Below, one piece after another: positions 38,790 through 48,621 of a stretch of DNA of 64,000 nt. The DNA comes from Nodularia spumigena CCY9414 (lineage in GTDB: Bacteria > Cyanobacteriota > Cyanobacteriia > Cyanobacteriales > Nostocaceae), in the NCBI RefSeq assembly GCF_000340565.2, contig NZ_CP007203.1:4078513-4142512 (forward strand), given 5' to 3'. A model generated the notes under the pieces. It did no database searches and was not told the origin of the DNA. It worked only from the letters and a program-made list of their open reading frames with translations. How positions within the stretch are numbered: position 1 is the first letter of the stretch; each line of letters starts with the position of its first letter. Position numbers and translations under genes: made by a program.

Positions 38790-40169
38790 ATGAAAAGTAC
38801 CCAAGGCAAAATTAACGAGCTGCTCAGTGAATCAGGATGTGAACACAATCAGCACAAACAAGGAGAAAAGAAAAACAAATCTTGCACGCAACAAGCTCAA
38901 CCAGGTGCGGCTCAAGGTGGTTGTGCTTTTGATGGTGCAATGATTGCTCTTGTACCTATTACTGATGCAGCTCATTTAGTCCACGGGCCGATCGCCTGTG
39001 CTGGTAATTCTTGGGGTAGTCGTGGTAGTCTCTCCTCTGGGCCTTTACTTTACAAGACGGGCTTTACTACCGATTTGAGTGAGAATGATGTGATTTTCGG
39101 GGGTGAGAAAAAGCTCTATCAGGCAATTTTACAACTTAGCGATCGCTACAAGCCACCAGCTATTTTCGTCTATGCTACCTGTGTCACGGCTCTAATTGGC
39201 GATGATATGGATGCTGTGTGCAAGGCTGCAACTGAGAAAACTGGCATTCCTGTGATTCCGGTGATTGCTCCGGGCTTTATTGGTAGTAAAAACTTGGGAA
39301 ACCGCTTTGGTGGTGAAGCTTTGCTGGAATATGTAGTTGGTACAGCAGAACCAGAAACAACTACGCCTTATGATATTAACTTGATAGGTGAATACAACAT
39401 CGCCGGTGAAATGTGGGGAGTTACTCCACTTTTAGAAAAATTAGGCATTCGGGTTTTATCTAAAATTACGGGTGATGCTCGTTACAATGATATTCGTTAT
39501 GCCCATCGTGCCAAGCTGAATGTGATGATCTGCTCACGAGCTTTGCTCAATATGGCGAGAAAAATGGAGGAACGCTACAACATTCCTTACATTGAAGAGT
39601 CTTTCTATGGCATCGATGATATGAATCGTTGTCTACGAAATATTGCTGCTAAGTTGGGTGATGCGGATTTGCAGGAACGCACAGAAAAGCTGATTGCTGA
39701 AGAAACTGCGGCTCTTGATTTGGCTTTGGCTCCCTATCGCGCTCGACTCAAAGGTAAGCGAGTTGTCTTGTATACTGGCGGTGTTAAGAGTTGGTCGATT
39801 ATCTCGGCGGCTAAGGATTTGGGCATTGAAGTTGTTGCTACCAGTACGAGAAAAAGCACTGAGGAAGATAAAGCCCGAATCAAGAAGTTGATTGGTAATG
39901 ATGGGATCATGATGGAGAAGGGCAACGCTAAGGAATTGTTAAAACTGGTGAAGGATACTGGCGCTGATATGTTGATTGCTGGTGGTCGTAACCAATATAC
40001 TGCTCTGAAGGCTCGGATTCCTTTTCTGGATATTAACCAAGAACGTCACCATCCTTATGCTGGTTATTCGGGGATGGTTGAGATGGCACGAGAATTGTAT
40101 GAGGCTCTTTATAGTCCTATTTGGGAACAAATACGTAAGCCCGCTCCTTGGGAAGAGTTGGAAGGATAA
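38790..40169 (+). CDS. nifE: NifE, FeMo-co scaffold subunit
   Basis: 459 residues, homologous to NifD. Cysteines in [22 protein letters not shown] and [12 protein letters not shown] hold the NifEN clusters. With NifN it forms the scaffold where NifB-co becomes FeMo-co with Mo and homocitrate. It has a strong purine-rich leader (agaagagaagag) before the ATG. Confidence 0.97.
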   Translation: MKSTQGKINELLSESGCEHNQHKQGEKKNKSCTQQAQPGAAQGGCAFDGAMIALVPITDAAHLVHGPIACAGNSWGSRGSLSSGPLLYKTGFTTDLSENDVIFGGEKKLYQAILQLSDRYKPPAIFVYATCVTALIGDDMDAVCKAATEKTGIPVIPVIAPGFIGSKNLGNRFGGEALLEYVVGTAEPETTTPYDINLIGEYNIAGEMWGVTPLLEKLGIRVLSKITGDARYNDIRYAHRAKLNVMICSRALLNMARKMEERYNIPYIEESFYGIDDMNRCLRNIAAKLGDADLQERTEKLIAEETAALDLALAPYRARLKGKRVVLYTGGVKSWSIISAAKDLGIEVVATSTRKSTEEDKARIKKLIGNDGIMMEKGNAKELLKLVKDTGADMLIAGGRNQYTALKARIPFLDINQERHHPYAGYSGMVEMARELYEALYSPIWEQIRKPAPWEELEG

Positions 40170-40300
40170 GAGGCAGGGGAGCAGGGAGCAGGGGGAGTGT
40201 GGGGAGTGTGGGGAGAGGGGGGAGAAGATTTTAACTTCCTAATGCCTAATGCCTAATCTCTAGTAACCAGTCCCCAATCACGTAATTTGGTATTAATATA

Positions 40301-41629
40301 ATGGCGATTGTTAATCTTCCCAATAAACCACTGACTGTTAATCCTCTGAAGCAAAGCCAAGCTTTGGGTGCATCTTTAGCCTTTTTGGGGTTGAAGGGGA
40401 TGATCCCTCTGTTCCACGGTTCCCAAGGTTGTACTGCTTTTGCTAAGGTTGTGCTTGTACGGCATTTTCGGGAAGCTATTCCCCTAGCCACTACAGCCAT
40501 GACTGAGGTTTCTACTATTTTGGGTGGCGAAGAAAATGTGGAACAGGCTATTCTTACCTTAGTGGAGAAGGTGCAGCCAGAAATTATTGGTCTATGTAGT
40601 ACGGGGCTAACGGAAACTAGAGGAGATGAACTGGAACGTTTTCTTAAGGATATCCGCGATCGCCATCCGGAATTAGACTATTTACCGATTGTATTTGCTC
40701 CTACCCCAGATTTCAAGGGGGCGCTGCAAGATGGTTTTGCGGCGGCTGTGGAAAGTATAGTTAGGGAAATCCCCAAGGCTGGTGGGATTAGAACTGAGCA
40801 AGTCACGATTTTGGCGGGTTCTTCTCTAACACCAGGGGATTTGCAGGAAATCAAGGAAATGGTGACTGCTTTCGGATTAGTGCCAATTATTGTTCCTGAT
40901 ATTGGCGCTTCCCTAGATGGTCATTTAGAAGATGGTTATAGTGCGGTTACAGCTAGTGGTACAACCATAAAACAGCTACGAGACATAGGTAGCTCCGCCT
41001 TTACCATCGCTTTAGGCGAAAGTATGCGAAATGCCGCCAAAATCCTGGAGGAGCGCTTTAACATCCCTTACGAGGTGTTTGGTGAACTGACTGGATTGGA
41101 TGCTGTGGATGAGTTTCTGCAAGCATTGGCGATTCTGAGTAGTAATAGCGTTCCAGAAAAATACCGCCGCCAACGTCGCCAGTTGCAAGATGCGATGCTT
41201 GATAGTCATTTTTACTTTGGTGCAAAACGAGTGTCCCTGGCGTTGGAACCTGATTTATTATGGTCAACGGTGAACTTTTTGCAATCGATGGGGACTCAAA
41301 TTCATGCAGTGGTGACGACGACGCGATCGCCTCTGTTGGAAAAACTCCCTGTTAAAAGTGTCACCATCGGCGACTTAGATGACTTTGAGCAACTAGCAGC
41401 TGGTTCTGATTTACTCATTGGTAATTCTAACGTAGGTGCGATCGCTAAACGTCTCTCGATGCCTTTTTATCGTCTAGGTATTCCCATTTACGACCGTTTA
41501 GGAAATGGATACTTCACGAAAGTTGGATATCGAGGCACAATGGAGCTTTTATTTGGTATCGGTAATCTATTTTTAGAAGCCGAAGAAGAGAGAGTTAAAC
41601 AATTATGGGAAATAGGGAGTGGGGAGTAG
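40301..41629 (+). CDS. nifN: NifN, FeMo-co scaffold subunit
   Basis: 442 residues, NifK-like: KPLTVNPLKQSQALGASLAFLGLKGMIPLFHGSQGCTAF, and LCSTGLTETRGDE. It pairs with NifE. Its last codons (EIGSGE and the TAG stop) lie inside a tandem gggagta repeat, so the C-terminus is set by the repeat. Confidence 0.96.
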   Translation: MAIVNLPNKPLTVNPLKQSQALGASLAFLGLKGMIPLFHGSQGCTAFAKVVLVRHFREAIPLATTAMTEVSTILGGEENVEQAILTLVEKVQPEIIGLCSTGLTETRGDELERFLKDIRDRHPELDYLPIVFAPTPDFKGALQDGFAAAVESIVREIPKAGGIRTEQVTILAGSSLTPGDLQEIKEMVTAFGLVPIIVPDIGASLDGHLEDGYSAVTASGTTIKQLRDIGSSAFTIALGESMRNAAKILEERFNIPYEVFGELTGLDAVDEFLQALAILSSNSVPEKYRRQRRQLQDAMLDSHFYFGAKRVSLALEPDLLWSTVNFLQSMGTQIHAVVTTTRSPLLEKLPVKSVTIGDLDDFEQLAAGSDLLIGNSNVGAIAKRLSMPFYRLGIPIYDRLGNGYFTKVGYRGTMELLFGIGNLFLEAEEERVKQLWEIGSGE

Positions 41630-41738
41630 GGAGTAGGGAGTAGGGACTAAGAATAAATTTATTCTCAATACTCAATACCTGATACCTAATCCTCAATACC
41701 CAAAATCCAAAACCCGATCCTTAATTCAGGACAAGAGA

Positions 41739-42128
41739 ATGAAAATAGCCTTTACGACAAGTGACCGAATTCACATTAATGCTCACTTCGGATGGGCGAG
41801 AGAAATTGATGTTTATGAAATATCCGATGAGGGATATGAATTTCTCGAAACGCTGAAATTTGAAGGTGACTTAAAAGAAGATGGTAACGAAGATAAAATC
41901 AATCCTAAACTTGATGCTTTGGTTGATTGTACCATCGTTTATGTGACAGCAATTGGTGGTAGCGCCGCAGCCCGTTTAATTAAGAAAGGCGTTACCCCAG
42001 TCAAAGCCAAATCAGAGGAAGAGGAAATTAGCGAAGTTCTCAATAAACTTGTGAAAACTCTCAAAGGTAATCCTCCACCTTGGTTGCGTAAAGCTTTAAG
42101 ACAAACTACTCCCAACTTTGCAGATTAA
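41739..42128 (+). CDS. nifX: NifX
   Basis: 129 residues: MKIAFTTSDRIHINAHFGWAREIDVYEI, the NifX/NafY-type FeMo-co carrier fold that is also fused to NifB. It binds NifB-co or the cofactor precursor in transit to NifEN. Followed after 20 bp by the DUF269 gene. Confidence 0.93.
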   Translation: MKIAFTTSDRIHINAHFGWAREIDVYEISDEGYEFLETLKFEGDLKEDGNEDKINPKLDALVDCTIVYVTAIGGSAAARLIKKGVTPVKAKSEEEEISEVLNKLVKTLKGNPPPWLRKALRQTTPNFAD

Positions 42129-42148
42129 TTTCAAGTTGAAGCAACAGT

Positions 42149-42625
42149 ATGAGTACAAATAATAGTGTGAACGGAAGCACCGATACAGCAGTCTTGAACT
42201 CTCCTTTTCTCAAGACATTAGTACAACAAATTCGCGGACAGGATACTTACGGAGTTTATCGTAATTGGTCTGATGAATTAATCCTCAAACCCTTTGTTGT
42301 CACCAAACAAAAGAAACGCGAAATTTCTCTTGAGGGTGAAGTTGATCCGATTACTCAAGCACGGATTATGGCATTTTTCCGGGCTGTAGCGGCTGCTATT
42401 GAACAGGAAACAGGTCTAATCTCTCAGGTTGTGATTGACTTGAGCCATGAAGGATTCGGCTGGGCGCTGGTTTTTTCGGGTCGTCTTTTGCTAACGAAAA
42501 AAGCCTTGCGTGATGCTCATCGCTTTGGTTTTGACTCAATGGAAAAATTAGCAGAAGAAGGCGAAAACTACGTCAAAAAAGGTGCAGAATTAGGCAAAAA
42601 ATTCTCCGAAGTAGGGAACATTTAA
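42149..42625 (+). CDS. NifX-associated protein (DUF269)
   Basis: 158 residues: FLKTLVQQIRGQDTYGVYRNWSDELILKPFVVTKQKKREI, then HEGFGWALVFSGRLLLTKKALRDAHRFGFDS. This is the DUF269 family, nearly always beside nifX. The function is not settled; it is in the same operon as nifN and nifX. Confidence 0.92.
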   Translation: MSTNNSVNGSTDTAVLNSPFLKTLVQQIRGQDTYGVYRNWSDELILKPFVVTKQKKREISLEGEVDPITQARIMAFFRAVAAAIEQETGLISQVVIDLSHEGFGWALVFSGRLLLTKKALRDAHRFGFDSMEKLAEEGENYVKKGAELGKKFSEVGNI

Positions 42626-42837
42626 GGGGTGCATCCCAGTTTGTATTTTGCAAGAACAGAATAATTGTCATTGCGAGGAGGAACGACGAAGCAATCGCAT
42701 AGGTTTGTTGTTAGTCTGAGATTTTGCGATTGCTTCACTCCACTTCGTTGCGTAAGTCCTTCGGACACGCTACGCGAACGCAATGACGTGCAAAAAAGTG
42801 GAATAATCCCACATTTAAGACTACCTAAAAACTCAAA

Positions 42838-42964
42838 TTAGGGACTTCCAAATAAAAAATCCGAAATCACCTAACAAAAAACCTCTCAGACCCTCATGAC
42901 TCTGTGTCCTCTGTGCCTCTGTGGTTAGTTTATTAGGAATAAATTATTTCGAGGAAGTCCCTAA
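42838..42964. mobile_element. MITE, TTAGGGACTTCC ends (best copy)
   Basis: 127 bp bounded by perfect 12-bp inverted ends TTAGGGACTTCC (42838-42849) and GGAAGTCCCTAA (42953-42964). The inside contains tgtgtcctctgtgcctctgtgg. Other copies: 20709-20862, 58652-58801; partial ones near 9020 and 61490. The preceding 42660-42800 holds another dispersed repeat (cattgcgaggaggaacgacgaagcaa). Together they fill the gap between the DUF269 gene and the CCE_0567 gene. Confidence 0.85.
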
Positions 42965-43004
42965 TCTTAGTGTTTTTGTGAAAATTAATAATTAGGAGTA
43001 ATAA

Positions 43005-43223
43005 ATGGCGCAAGTGAGCGAAACAAATATTGAAGAAATCAAAACCAAAATTAAGCGGCTCAATAGTAAAGCAGGTCAAATGAAAATGGATCTGCATGAC
43101 TTAGCAGAAGGTCTACCCACAGATTACAAAACCCTGATGGATGTAGCGGCTGCAACTTATAAAATCTATGAGCAGCTAGATGAGCTTAAGCAACAGCTAA
43201 AAATAATGGAGAAGGCTCAATGA
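43005..43223 (+). CDS. CCE_0567 family metalloprotein
   Basis: 72 residues forming a helical hairpin: NIEEIKTKIKRLNSKAGQMKMDLHDLAEGLP and TLMDVAAATYKIYEQLDELKQQL. The family (DUF683) was crystallised from Cyanothece as a nickel-binding four-helix protein. Role unknown, found in nif clusters. aggagt upstream; its stop overlaps the nifW start by 4 bp. Confidence 0.85.
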   Translation: MAQVSETNIEEIKTKIKRLNSKAGQMKMDLHDLAEGLPTDYKTLMDVAAATYKIYEQLDELKQQLKIMEKAQ

Positions 43224-43537
43224 CTGGAACTATGAATGAATTCAAAAAGCTTGTAGATGCAGAAGAATTTTTTCAGTTCTTCAACTTACCCTACGACAAA
43301 GAAAATGTGAATGTCAATCGTCTGCATATATTGAAGAAATTTTCGCAATTTATGGCAGAAGTTGATGATAATTCTCATGGTTTAACTTCAGCCGAAATAC
43401 TCAATGAGTATTCGTTAGCTTTGCAAAAAGCTCATGATCTTTTCTTGGAATCAACAGCTTATGAAGAAAAGCTGTTTAAAGTCTTTAATGACAAGCCGAA
43501 GAATGTAGTTAAGCTGACAGAAATCACTTCTGATTAG
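43220..43537 (+). CDS. nifW: NifW
   Basis: 105 residues: LVDAEEFFQFFNLPYDKENVNVNRLHILKKFSQFM, and the KVFNDKPKNVVKLTEI end, as in NifW. It protects or helps mature the MoFe protein together with NifZ. Coupled to the preceding gene. Confidence 0.92.
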   Translation: MTGTMNEFKKLVDAEEFFQFFNLPYDKENVNVNRLHILKKFSQFMAEVDDNSHGLTSAEILNEYSLALQKAHDLFLESTAYEEKLFKVFNDKPKNVVKLTEITSD

Positions 43538-43547
43538 GAGGTAAAAA

Positions 43548-44348
43548 TTGATCAACCTAACGCCTACCGAATTAGAACGCTATAGTCGCCAAATGATGCT
43601 CCCAAATTTTGGCGAACTAGCTCAAAAACGCCTGAAGTCAGCGACAGTTTTAGTTACGGGTGTGGGGGGATTAGGCGGTACGGCGGCGCTTTACTTAGCA
43701 GTAGCGGGCGTTGGGCGACTAATCCTAGTCCGGGGTGGTGACTTGCGATTGGATGACATGAACCGTCAGATTTTAATGACGGATGATTGGGTAGGTAAAC
43801 CCAGGGTTTTCAAAGCTAAAGAAACTCTGGAAGCTATCAATCCTGATATCAAGGTGGATGTAGTTCATGATTATGTCACTGCGGAAAATGTAGACTCCTT
43901 AGTGCAATCGGCTGATATGGCGTTGGATTGCGCCCATAATTTTACGGAACGCGACTTGCTGAATGCGGCTTGTGTCCGTTGGCGTAAACCGATGGTGGAG
44001 GCTGCTATGGACGGTATGGAGGCTTATCTGACTACGATTATTCCTGGTGTGACTCCTTGTTTATCCTGTCTGTTTCCAGAAAAACCTGATTGGGATAGAC
44101 GTGCTTTTTCGGTTCTGGGCGCTGTCTCTGGGACACTTGCTTGTCTGACAGCGTTGGAGGCGATTAAGCTGATCACTGGATTCAGTCAACCTCTGTTATC
44201 GCAGTTATTAACAATTGACTTAAATCGGATGGAATTTGCCAAGCGTCGTTCTCAACGCGATCGCGCTTGTCCAGTATGCGGTAATACTGCACCCTGGAGA
44301 TACGGACAACCCCCATCAATGGAACCTACAAGTAATTGTACAAAGTAG
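43548..44348 (+). CDS. hesA: HesA, E1-like ATP-dependent enzyme
   Basis: 266 residues from a TTG start with a strong aggaggt site 6 nt before it. ThiF/MoeB fold: RYSRQMMLPNFGE, then the nucleotide loop VTGVGGLGGTAAL, DDMNRQI, and two zinc CxxC pairs (CLSC and CPVC). HesA is linked to nitrogenase in heterocystous cyanobacteria; it is thought to aid Mo or Fe-S cofactor steps, which is not fully established. Confidence 0.93.
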   Translation: MINLTPTELERYSRQMMLPNFGELAQKRLKSATVLVTGVGGLGGTAALYLAVAGVGRLILVRGGDLRLDDMNRQILMTDDWVGKPRVFKAKETLEAINPDIKVDVVHDYVTAENVDSLVQSADMALDCAHNFTERDLLNAACVRWRKPMVEAAMDGMEAYLTTIIPGVTPCLSCLFPEKPDWDRRAFSVLGAVSGTLACLTALEAIKLITGFSQPLLSQLLTIDLNRMEFAKRRSQRDRACPVCGNTAPWRYGQPPSMEPTSNCTK

Positions 44349-44380
44349 TTATTAGTCATTAGTCATTAGTCATTTGTTAT

Positions 44381-44412
44381 TTGATAACTGATAACTGATA
44401 ACTGATAACTGA
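44381..44412. repeat. Tandem TGATAACTGA-type repeat
   Basis: Three and a half tandem units of gataactgat upstream of hesB; the same motif occurs near 8563 and 19107. No function suggested. Confidence 0.75.
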
Positions 44413-44447
44413 CACCACAACTTCATCGCGACACATCAGGAGACGTT

Positions 44448-44819
44448 ATGGCTGTTAGTTTAACAGAAAAAGCAGAGTTTCGTCTGCGGTCATTTATCAG
44501 AGGTTCTTCCCCTGAAAATAATGACGCTTCAAAAGGCATCCGTGTATCTGTAAAAGATGGTGGTTGCAGTGGCTATGAATATGGAATTGATGTCACTAGC
44601 AAGCCACAACCAGATGATTTGGTAATTCAGCAAGGTAATGTGTTGATTTACGTTGATGCTAAAAGTGCGCCGTTATTAGATGGAGTTGTAATCGACTTTG
44701 TAGAAGGGGTAATGGAAAGTGGCTTTAAGTTCACTAACCCTAATGCAAGTGATACCTGCGGTTGCGGAAAATCATTCAAAACAGATGATGGTACACCCAC
44801 TGGTGTACCTTGCAGCTAG
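44448..44819 (+). CDS. hesB: HesB, IscA-type Fe-S carrier
   Basis: 123 residues. A-type cysteines are present: GGCSGYEYG and the C-terminal DTCGCGKSF. It carries Fe-S clusters to nif targets. aggagacgtt lies before the ATG. Confidence 0.94.
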   Translation: MAVSLTEKAEFRLRSFIRGSSPENNDASKGIRVSVKDGGCSGYEYGIDVTSKPQPDDLVIQQGNVLIYVDAKSAPLLDGVVIDFVEGVMESGFKFTNPNASDTCGCGKSFKTDDGTPTGVPCS

Positions 44820-45104
44820 TTGAATATTTGGGGAATTTGGAAAGACACTTGTGTGGAGTTTTTCTCAAGTTCTGTTAGTACCAAATAGCCTTCAAAGTTT
44901 CCCGTATAAATGATGGACACTTGCTAATTTACGGGTTTGGAAAAAATCGCAAGTTGGTAAGCCGATACTACTTGCGATCGCCTACAGCCGGAGGAACCCC
45001 ATCAATGCAGTGTCCTCTTCCGCGCTGTTTCTGGAAGTTTTCAGTGAACTAGGTAAACTTCAAGAAATCAATCTAATCGTATAAATTTTGAGGAGAATCG
45101 GAAA

Positions 45105-45404
45105 ATGGCTACCTACCAAGTTAGATTAATCAACAAAAAGCAAGACCTCGACACCACAATTGAAGTTGATGAAGAGACTACCATTGTAGACGCAGCAGAA
45201 GAAAATGGTATTGAGTTACCTTTCTCTTGTCATTCAGGTTCTTGTTCTAGTTGTGTGGGAAAAATTGTTGAAGGTGAAGTTGATCAATCTGATCAAATCT
45301 TTCTAGATGATGAGCAAATGGATAAAGGTTTCGCTCTCCTTTGCGTTACTTATCCCCGTTCTAATTGCACAATTAAGACTCACCAAGAACCATATCTTGT
45401 GTAG
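45105..45404 (+). CDS. fdxH: FdxH, heterocyst [2Fe-2S] ferredoxin
   Basis: 99 residues: plant-type cluster site [12 protein letters not shown] and the fourth ligand in [11 protein letters not shown]. FdxH is the direct electron donor to NifH in heterocysts. The 285 bp between hesB and fdxH could hold its own promoter, since fdxH is often transcribed separately. A terminator hairpin follows. Confidence 0.95.
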   Translation: MATYQVRLINKKQDLDTTIEVDEETTIVDAAEENGIELPFSCHSGSCSSCVGKIVEGEVDQSDQIFLDDEQMDKGFALLCVTYPRSNCTIKTHQEPYLV

Positions 45405-45427
45405 AGTATTGCTTTGAATGAGGTTTC

Positions 45428-45463
45428 GATCCCCGAATTCTTTGATAAGTCGGGGATCTTTTT
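45428..45463 (+). terminator. Rho-independent terminator after fdxH
   Basis: GATCCCCGA (45428-45436) and TCGGGGATC (45450-45458) form a stem, followed at once by a T-run (ttttt). It closes the nif cluster. Confidence 0.8.
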
Positions 45464-45475
45464 CATTTAGAATTG

Positions 45476-46654
45476 CTATATTGGATTTTGAGAATCTTCT
45501 GATGTATAACTGAGCCAGCGAGTAGCAATGTCTTTTAAAGAGCCATTTTCAGACATCAGTCGCAATTCAATGTTGAGTTTTTTTGTTAAAGAACTATCGA
45601 TGGGTAAGACAAACCCATAAAGCTCATTTCCCAGAGACAAGTTAGTTAATTTTACGTTCAGTTCGGGATTTTGCGTGAGGTAATATTCCAGAGCGGGACG
45701 GTCGAAGACTACTGCATCTGCTGATTTGGTAGATAATAGTTTTACAGCATCTCCTAGGGTGGCGACTTCTTGAATTCGATTACTATAGTTCTGCACTACC
45801 TCAACACTAGATGAACCTTTTACAGTGGCTAATCTGGTATCTTGCAGGCTGGAAGGACTGGTAAATTGTTCAGTAGAATCACCGGATAAGGCTATGGTTA
45901 TGGCGGAAGCTAGTCCTGCTGTTAGTGACGAGACTGTTACTAAAGCCAATACCATCCAAGTCCCAGCGATGAGACGACCGAGACGGGTAACAGGTGCGCG
46001 ATCGCCATATCCCACTGTAGTTAATGTTACCAATGCAAACCACATCCCATTACCCACGCCCTGAAGATAATTTTTGGGGAATTGTTCACTATTTTTATTT
46101 CGTTCCGCTAACCACACCAAATTCCCGACGACGAACATCAGAATAACTAATATCCCCATCGACGTTAAAACCGCAGTTTCAAAAAAAGGTTTAACCCGGC
46201 TCCAAATACTGGGGTCTTCAGCTGTTGTTAAGACGGCAATTTCTGTAGAAAAATAAGGTTGGGTAAAATCAACTTTTTGTAGGCGTTGAGCAGTAATTGT
46301 GATGGGACCTATCAATAAATCCAATTCTCCCTGCTCTACAACTTCTAGAGCATTAGCAACGCTAGCTTGGGGTATTAATTCATACTCTATCTTTTGAGAA
46401 CGAGCCACTTGTTTCCATACTTCAACACTAATCCCTGAAGTGTCTTTATCTTTGCGAACTACAAAAGGCGCAGAGCCAGCTACTCCTACTCGCAAAGGAG
46501 CGGCTGAAGCTAAAGTAGGAACAGAAATAACTAAAGCGACAGCTACCCCAGTCAAGCAATTATGGTTAGCTGCAAAACCCAGGCGGAGGTGAAAAATAGA
46601 TGCAGACAAAATCCGATGTATTTGCTGTGAATGTGGGAAGTTGCGGAAATTCAT
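45476..46654 (-). CDS. GluR0-like ligand-gated potassium channel
   Basis: 392 residues. An N-terminal hydrophobic stretch precedes a periplasmic-binding-protein domain split in two (LRVGVAGSAPFVVRKDKDTSGISVEVW and later LATVKGSSSVEVV). Between the halves are two membrane helices and a pore with the selectivity filter TVGYGDR. This is the plan of GluR0 of Synechocystis, a glutamate-gated K+ channel and ancestor-like relative of animal glutamate receptors. The ligand here is unknown. Confidence 0.88.
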   Translation of the reverse strand: MNFRNFPHSQQIHRILSASIFHLRLGFAANHNCLTGVAVALVISVPTLASAAPLRVGVAGSAPFVVRKDKDTSGISVEVWKQVARSQKIEYELIPQASVANALEVVEQGELDLLIGPITITAQRLQKVDFTQPYFSTEIAVLTTAEDPSIWSRVKPFFETAVLTSMGILVILMFVVGNLVWLAERNKNSEQFPKNYLQGVGNGMWFALVTLTTVGYGDRAPVTRLGRLIAGTWMVLALVTVSSLTAGLASAITIALSGDSTEQFTSPSSLQDTRLATVKGSSSVEVVQNYSNRIQEVATLGDAVKLLSTKSADAVVFDRPALEYYLTQNPELNVKLTNLSLGNELYGFVLPIDSSLTKKLNIELRLMSENGSLKDIATRWLSYTSEDSQNPI

Positions 46655-46697
46655 GAGTTATTGACTCCTGACTTATTTCTAACAAATGTTATATTAT

Positions 46698-47552
46698 TTA
46701 TGTTGATAACTGCCAGAGTTGAATTTGATAACAAAGATGGCTTTCAAAAATTTCTCCGGCGGCTAAACCCTCAGTAATTGGTTTATCCAACCAACGTTTA
46801 AAAGCCCAACTTCCTATTGTATGTATGGGTGGAACTGCTATTTTGACAACATCAGCAATATATTTAAATGTGGTTAATCCAAAAGTCTGAAAGTTATGAA
46901 TGCACAAATCAATGGTTGGTGCAATTGATTTAGAAATATCTTCGGTTTTAACTAATTTAAATCCAGCTTTCTCTAAAGCTGTTTGGAGGTCATTAGCAAG
47001 ATGACAGTTAGAAAAAATCCCTTCTTTGTATGAGGCATCAAAGCGCATCATATCTGCTATTAGTAAGTAACTACCACTATTGAGTAAACGCGCTGCGCCT
47101 TGAGCTAAATCTTCTACAGCCATATATTGACTACTTTCACTCAATAGCACTAAATCATAAGAATGTGAAGATTGAAACTCTTCAAATGTTGTTAAGTAGA
47201 AAGGTACTTTACCGTTAGTATTTTGAATAAATTTCTCTTGTTGAATGGTATCGGGTGCTAGTCCCTCAACACTAAGACCACGTTCACAAAGGGATTTTGC
47301 ATTACCACCAATACCACAGCCTACATCTAGTACAGTTTTGATTCCTTCTGGGATGAAGCTAAAAAGTTTGGCTGTATAGGCTGCTTGTGCTTCACGCAGG
47401 TCAGTTAAAGTCAATTCTTTACCAATAGTTGGTATGACTTCCCAATAGCCGTAATGTAGATAGGAGGAACCGGTGAGTCCCATATAGTAATCTATGGCTG
47501 CATTTTGATAGCGTGTTGCTTTGGGGATATTTATTGACTTTGATTTCTGCAT
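46698..47552 (-). CDS. SAM-dependent methyltransferase
   Basis: 284 residues. Motif I TVLDVGCGIGGNAKSL, then LVLLSESSQYM and LLNSGSYLLIADMM fit class I methyltransferases of small molecules. The substrate is unknown. It does not look linked to the nif or hup genes. Confidence 0.82.
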   Translation of the reverse strand: MQKSKSINIPKATRYQNAAIDYYMGLTGSSYLHYGYWEVIPTIGKELTLTDLREAQAAYTAKLFSFIPEGIKTVLDVGCGIGGNAKSLCERGLSVEGLAPDTIQQEKFIQNTNGKVPFYLTTFEEFQSSHSYDLVLLSESSQYMAVEDLAQGAARLLNSGSYLLIADMMRFDASYKEGIFSNCHLANDLQTALEKAGFKLVKTEDISKSIAPTIDLCIHNFQTFGLTTFKYIADVVKIAVPPIHTIGSWAFKRWLDKPITEGLAAGEIFESHLCYQIQLWQLST

Positions 47553-47768
47553 TTAGGGTTAAGGTGAGGTTGCTGATACAGTTGTATATTTAACATATTA
47601 TTCCGATGACACACTAAGTTTTGCTGGCTGAAAATCTTAATAACGGCTGAATCAAAAATTATGAAGCCAAATATTTTTGCAGGTTTGGGAGTTGTTGAAT
47701 CAAGAATGCGATCGCACTTTGTGATGTGTTAAATGCGATCGCCTAAATACTGTAAAAATATGGTATTG

Positions 47769-48197
47769 TTAATTACACACTTCTACCTCTGTGGAATTTA
47801 TTGGTGAGGGCGTGGGTACTGCTGGAATACGTGCCAAAATTCCTTTCTTGAGTGGTTCTGGGCGTTCACTCCACGGTAATAAACCTTCTGGATGTGCATA
47901 GTATTTACTTGCACACTCGAATACTCCAGCTACTTCTGTGGGTGACAAATCAGCAGAAATATCACCAAACATATAAATAGATTTACTATATGCAGCAAAG
48001 GATACCACACAAGAGCGATCGCAAGCACTCATGCAGTTCACGGGCTGAATAGTAAACTTTGTGTTTAATTCCCAATGAGGATAATGTGCTTCTAAGTGTT
48101 TGAGCAGCTTTTCTCCACCACTTTCACCGACACGCTTACCACCTTCCCACTTACTCGCACAAGTGGTACAAACAAATATTGTATGTTGTGCTGTCAT
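47769..48197 (-). CDS. DUF1636 metal-binding protein under B12 control
   Basis: 142 residues. Cysteine pairs IFVCTTCASKW and NCMSACDRSC resemble a thioredoxin-like [2Fe-2S] fold. DUF1636 proteins are often encoded near cobalamin synthesis or CobW genes. A cobalamin riboswitch lies directly upstream, so the gene is probably switched off when B12 is plentiful and may act in cobalt or B12 supply. Confidence 0.82.
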   Translation of the reverse strand: MTAQHTIFVCTTCASKWEGGKRVGESGGEKLLKHLEAHYPHWELNTKFTIQPVNCMSACDRSCVVSFAAYSKSIYMFGDISADLSPTEVAGVFECASKYYAHPEGLLPWSERPEPLKKGILARIPAVPTPSPINSTEVEVCN

Positions 48198-48229
48198 CTA
48201 TGCCTCGTAGATTTTAGCTAAAGTTACTT

Positions 48230-48415
48230 TTCTATCGGCGGGTATTCTGACTTACGCAATTTAAAATTTAAATTTGAAAATTTTGAACTGTCTGATACAA
48301 TTTCAAATCTCAAATTAAAAATTTCAAATCGGTTTACAGCTGCGGGACAGCGCCGGATTTACACCGGACTTTCCCCCTTAAGTCTAATAGCTGATTTCTA
48401 CTAGAGCCGGATATA
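48230..48415 (-). ncRNA. Cobalamin riboswitch
   Basis: Read on the minus strand the segment contains gggggaaagtccggtg, then aatccggcgctgtcccgcag and ctgtaa, the conserved core of the B12 element, followed by a long AT-rich arm and the ATG of the DUF1636 gene. The 3' part has agtcagaatacccgcc, the usual closing box. Confidence 0.88.
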
Positions 48416-48468
48416 TAAAAATCTACCATAGTTTCGTCAAATTTATCACATGGTGACTTATAAAGTTT

Positions 48469-48621
48469 AGAGGATGTCTGAAAACTTTTTCGTGTTGCAT
48501 AAAACACTTGTATATCCCCCTAAATCCCCCTTAAAAAGGGGGACTTTGATTAATTTTCCCCCCCTTATTAAGGGGGGTAAGGGGGGATCTGGATAAAACT
48601 GATACTTCTCAGACATCCTCT
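48469..48621. mobile_element. MITE-like element, AGAGGATGTCTG ends
   Basis: 153 bp between AGAGGATGTCTG (48469-48480) and CAGACATCCTCT (48610-48621), perfect inverted ends. The inside has ccccctaaatccccctta and its complement-like ccccttattaaggggggt segments. Related to 5301-5522. Confidence 0.78.
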
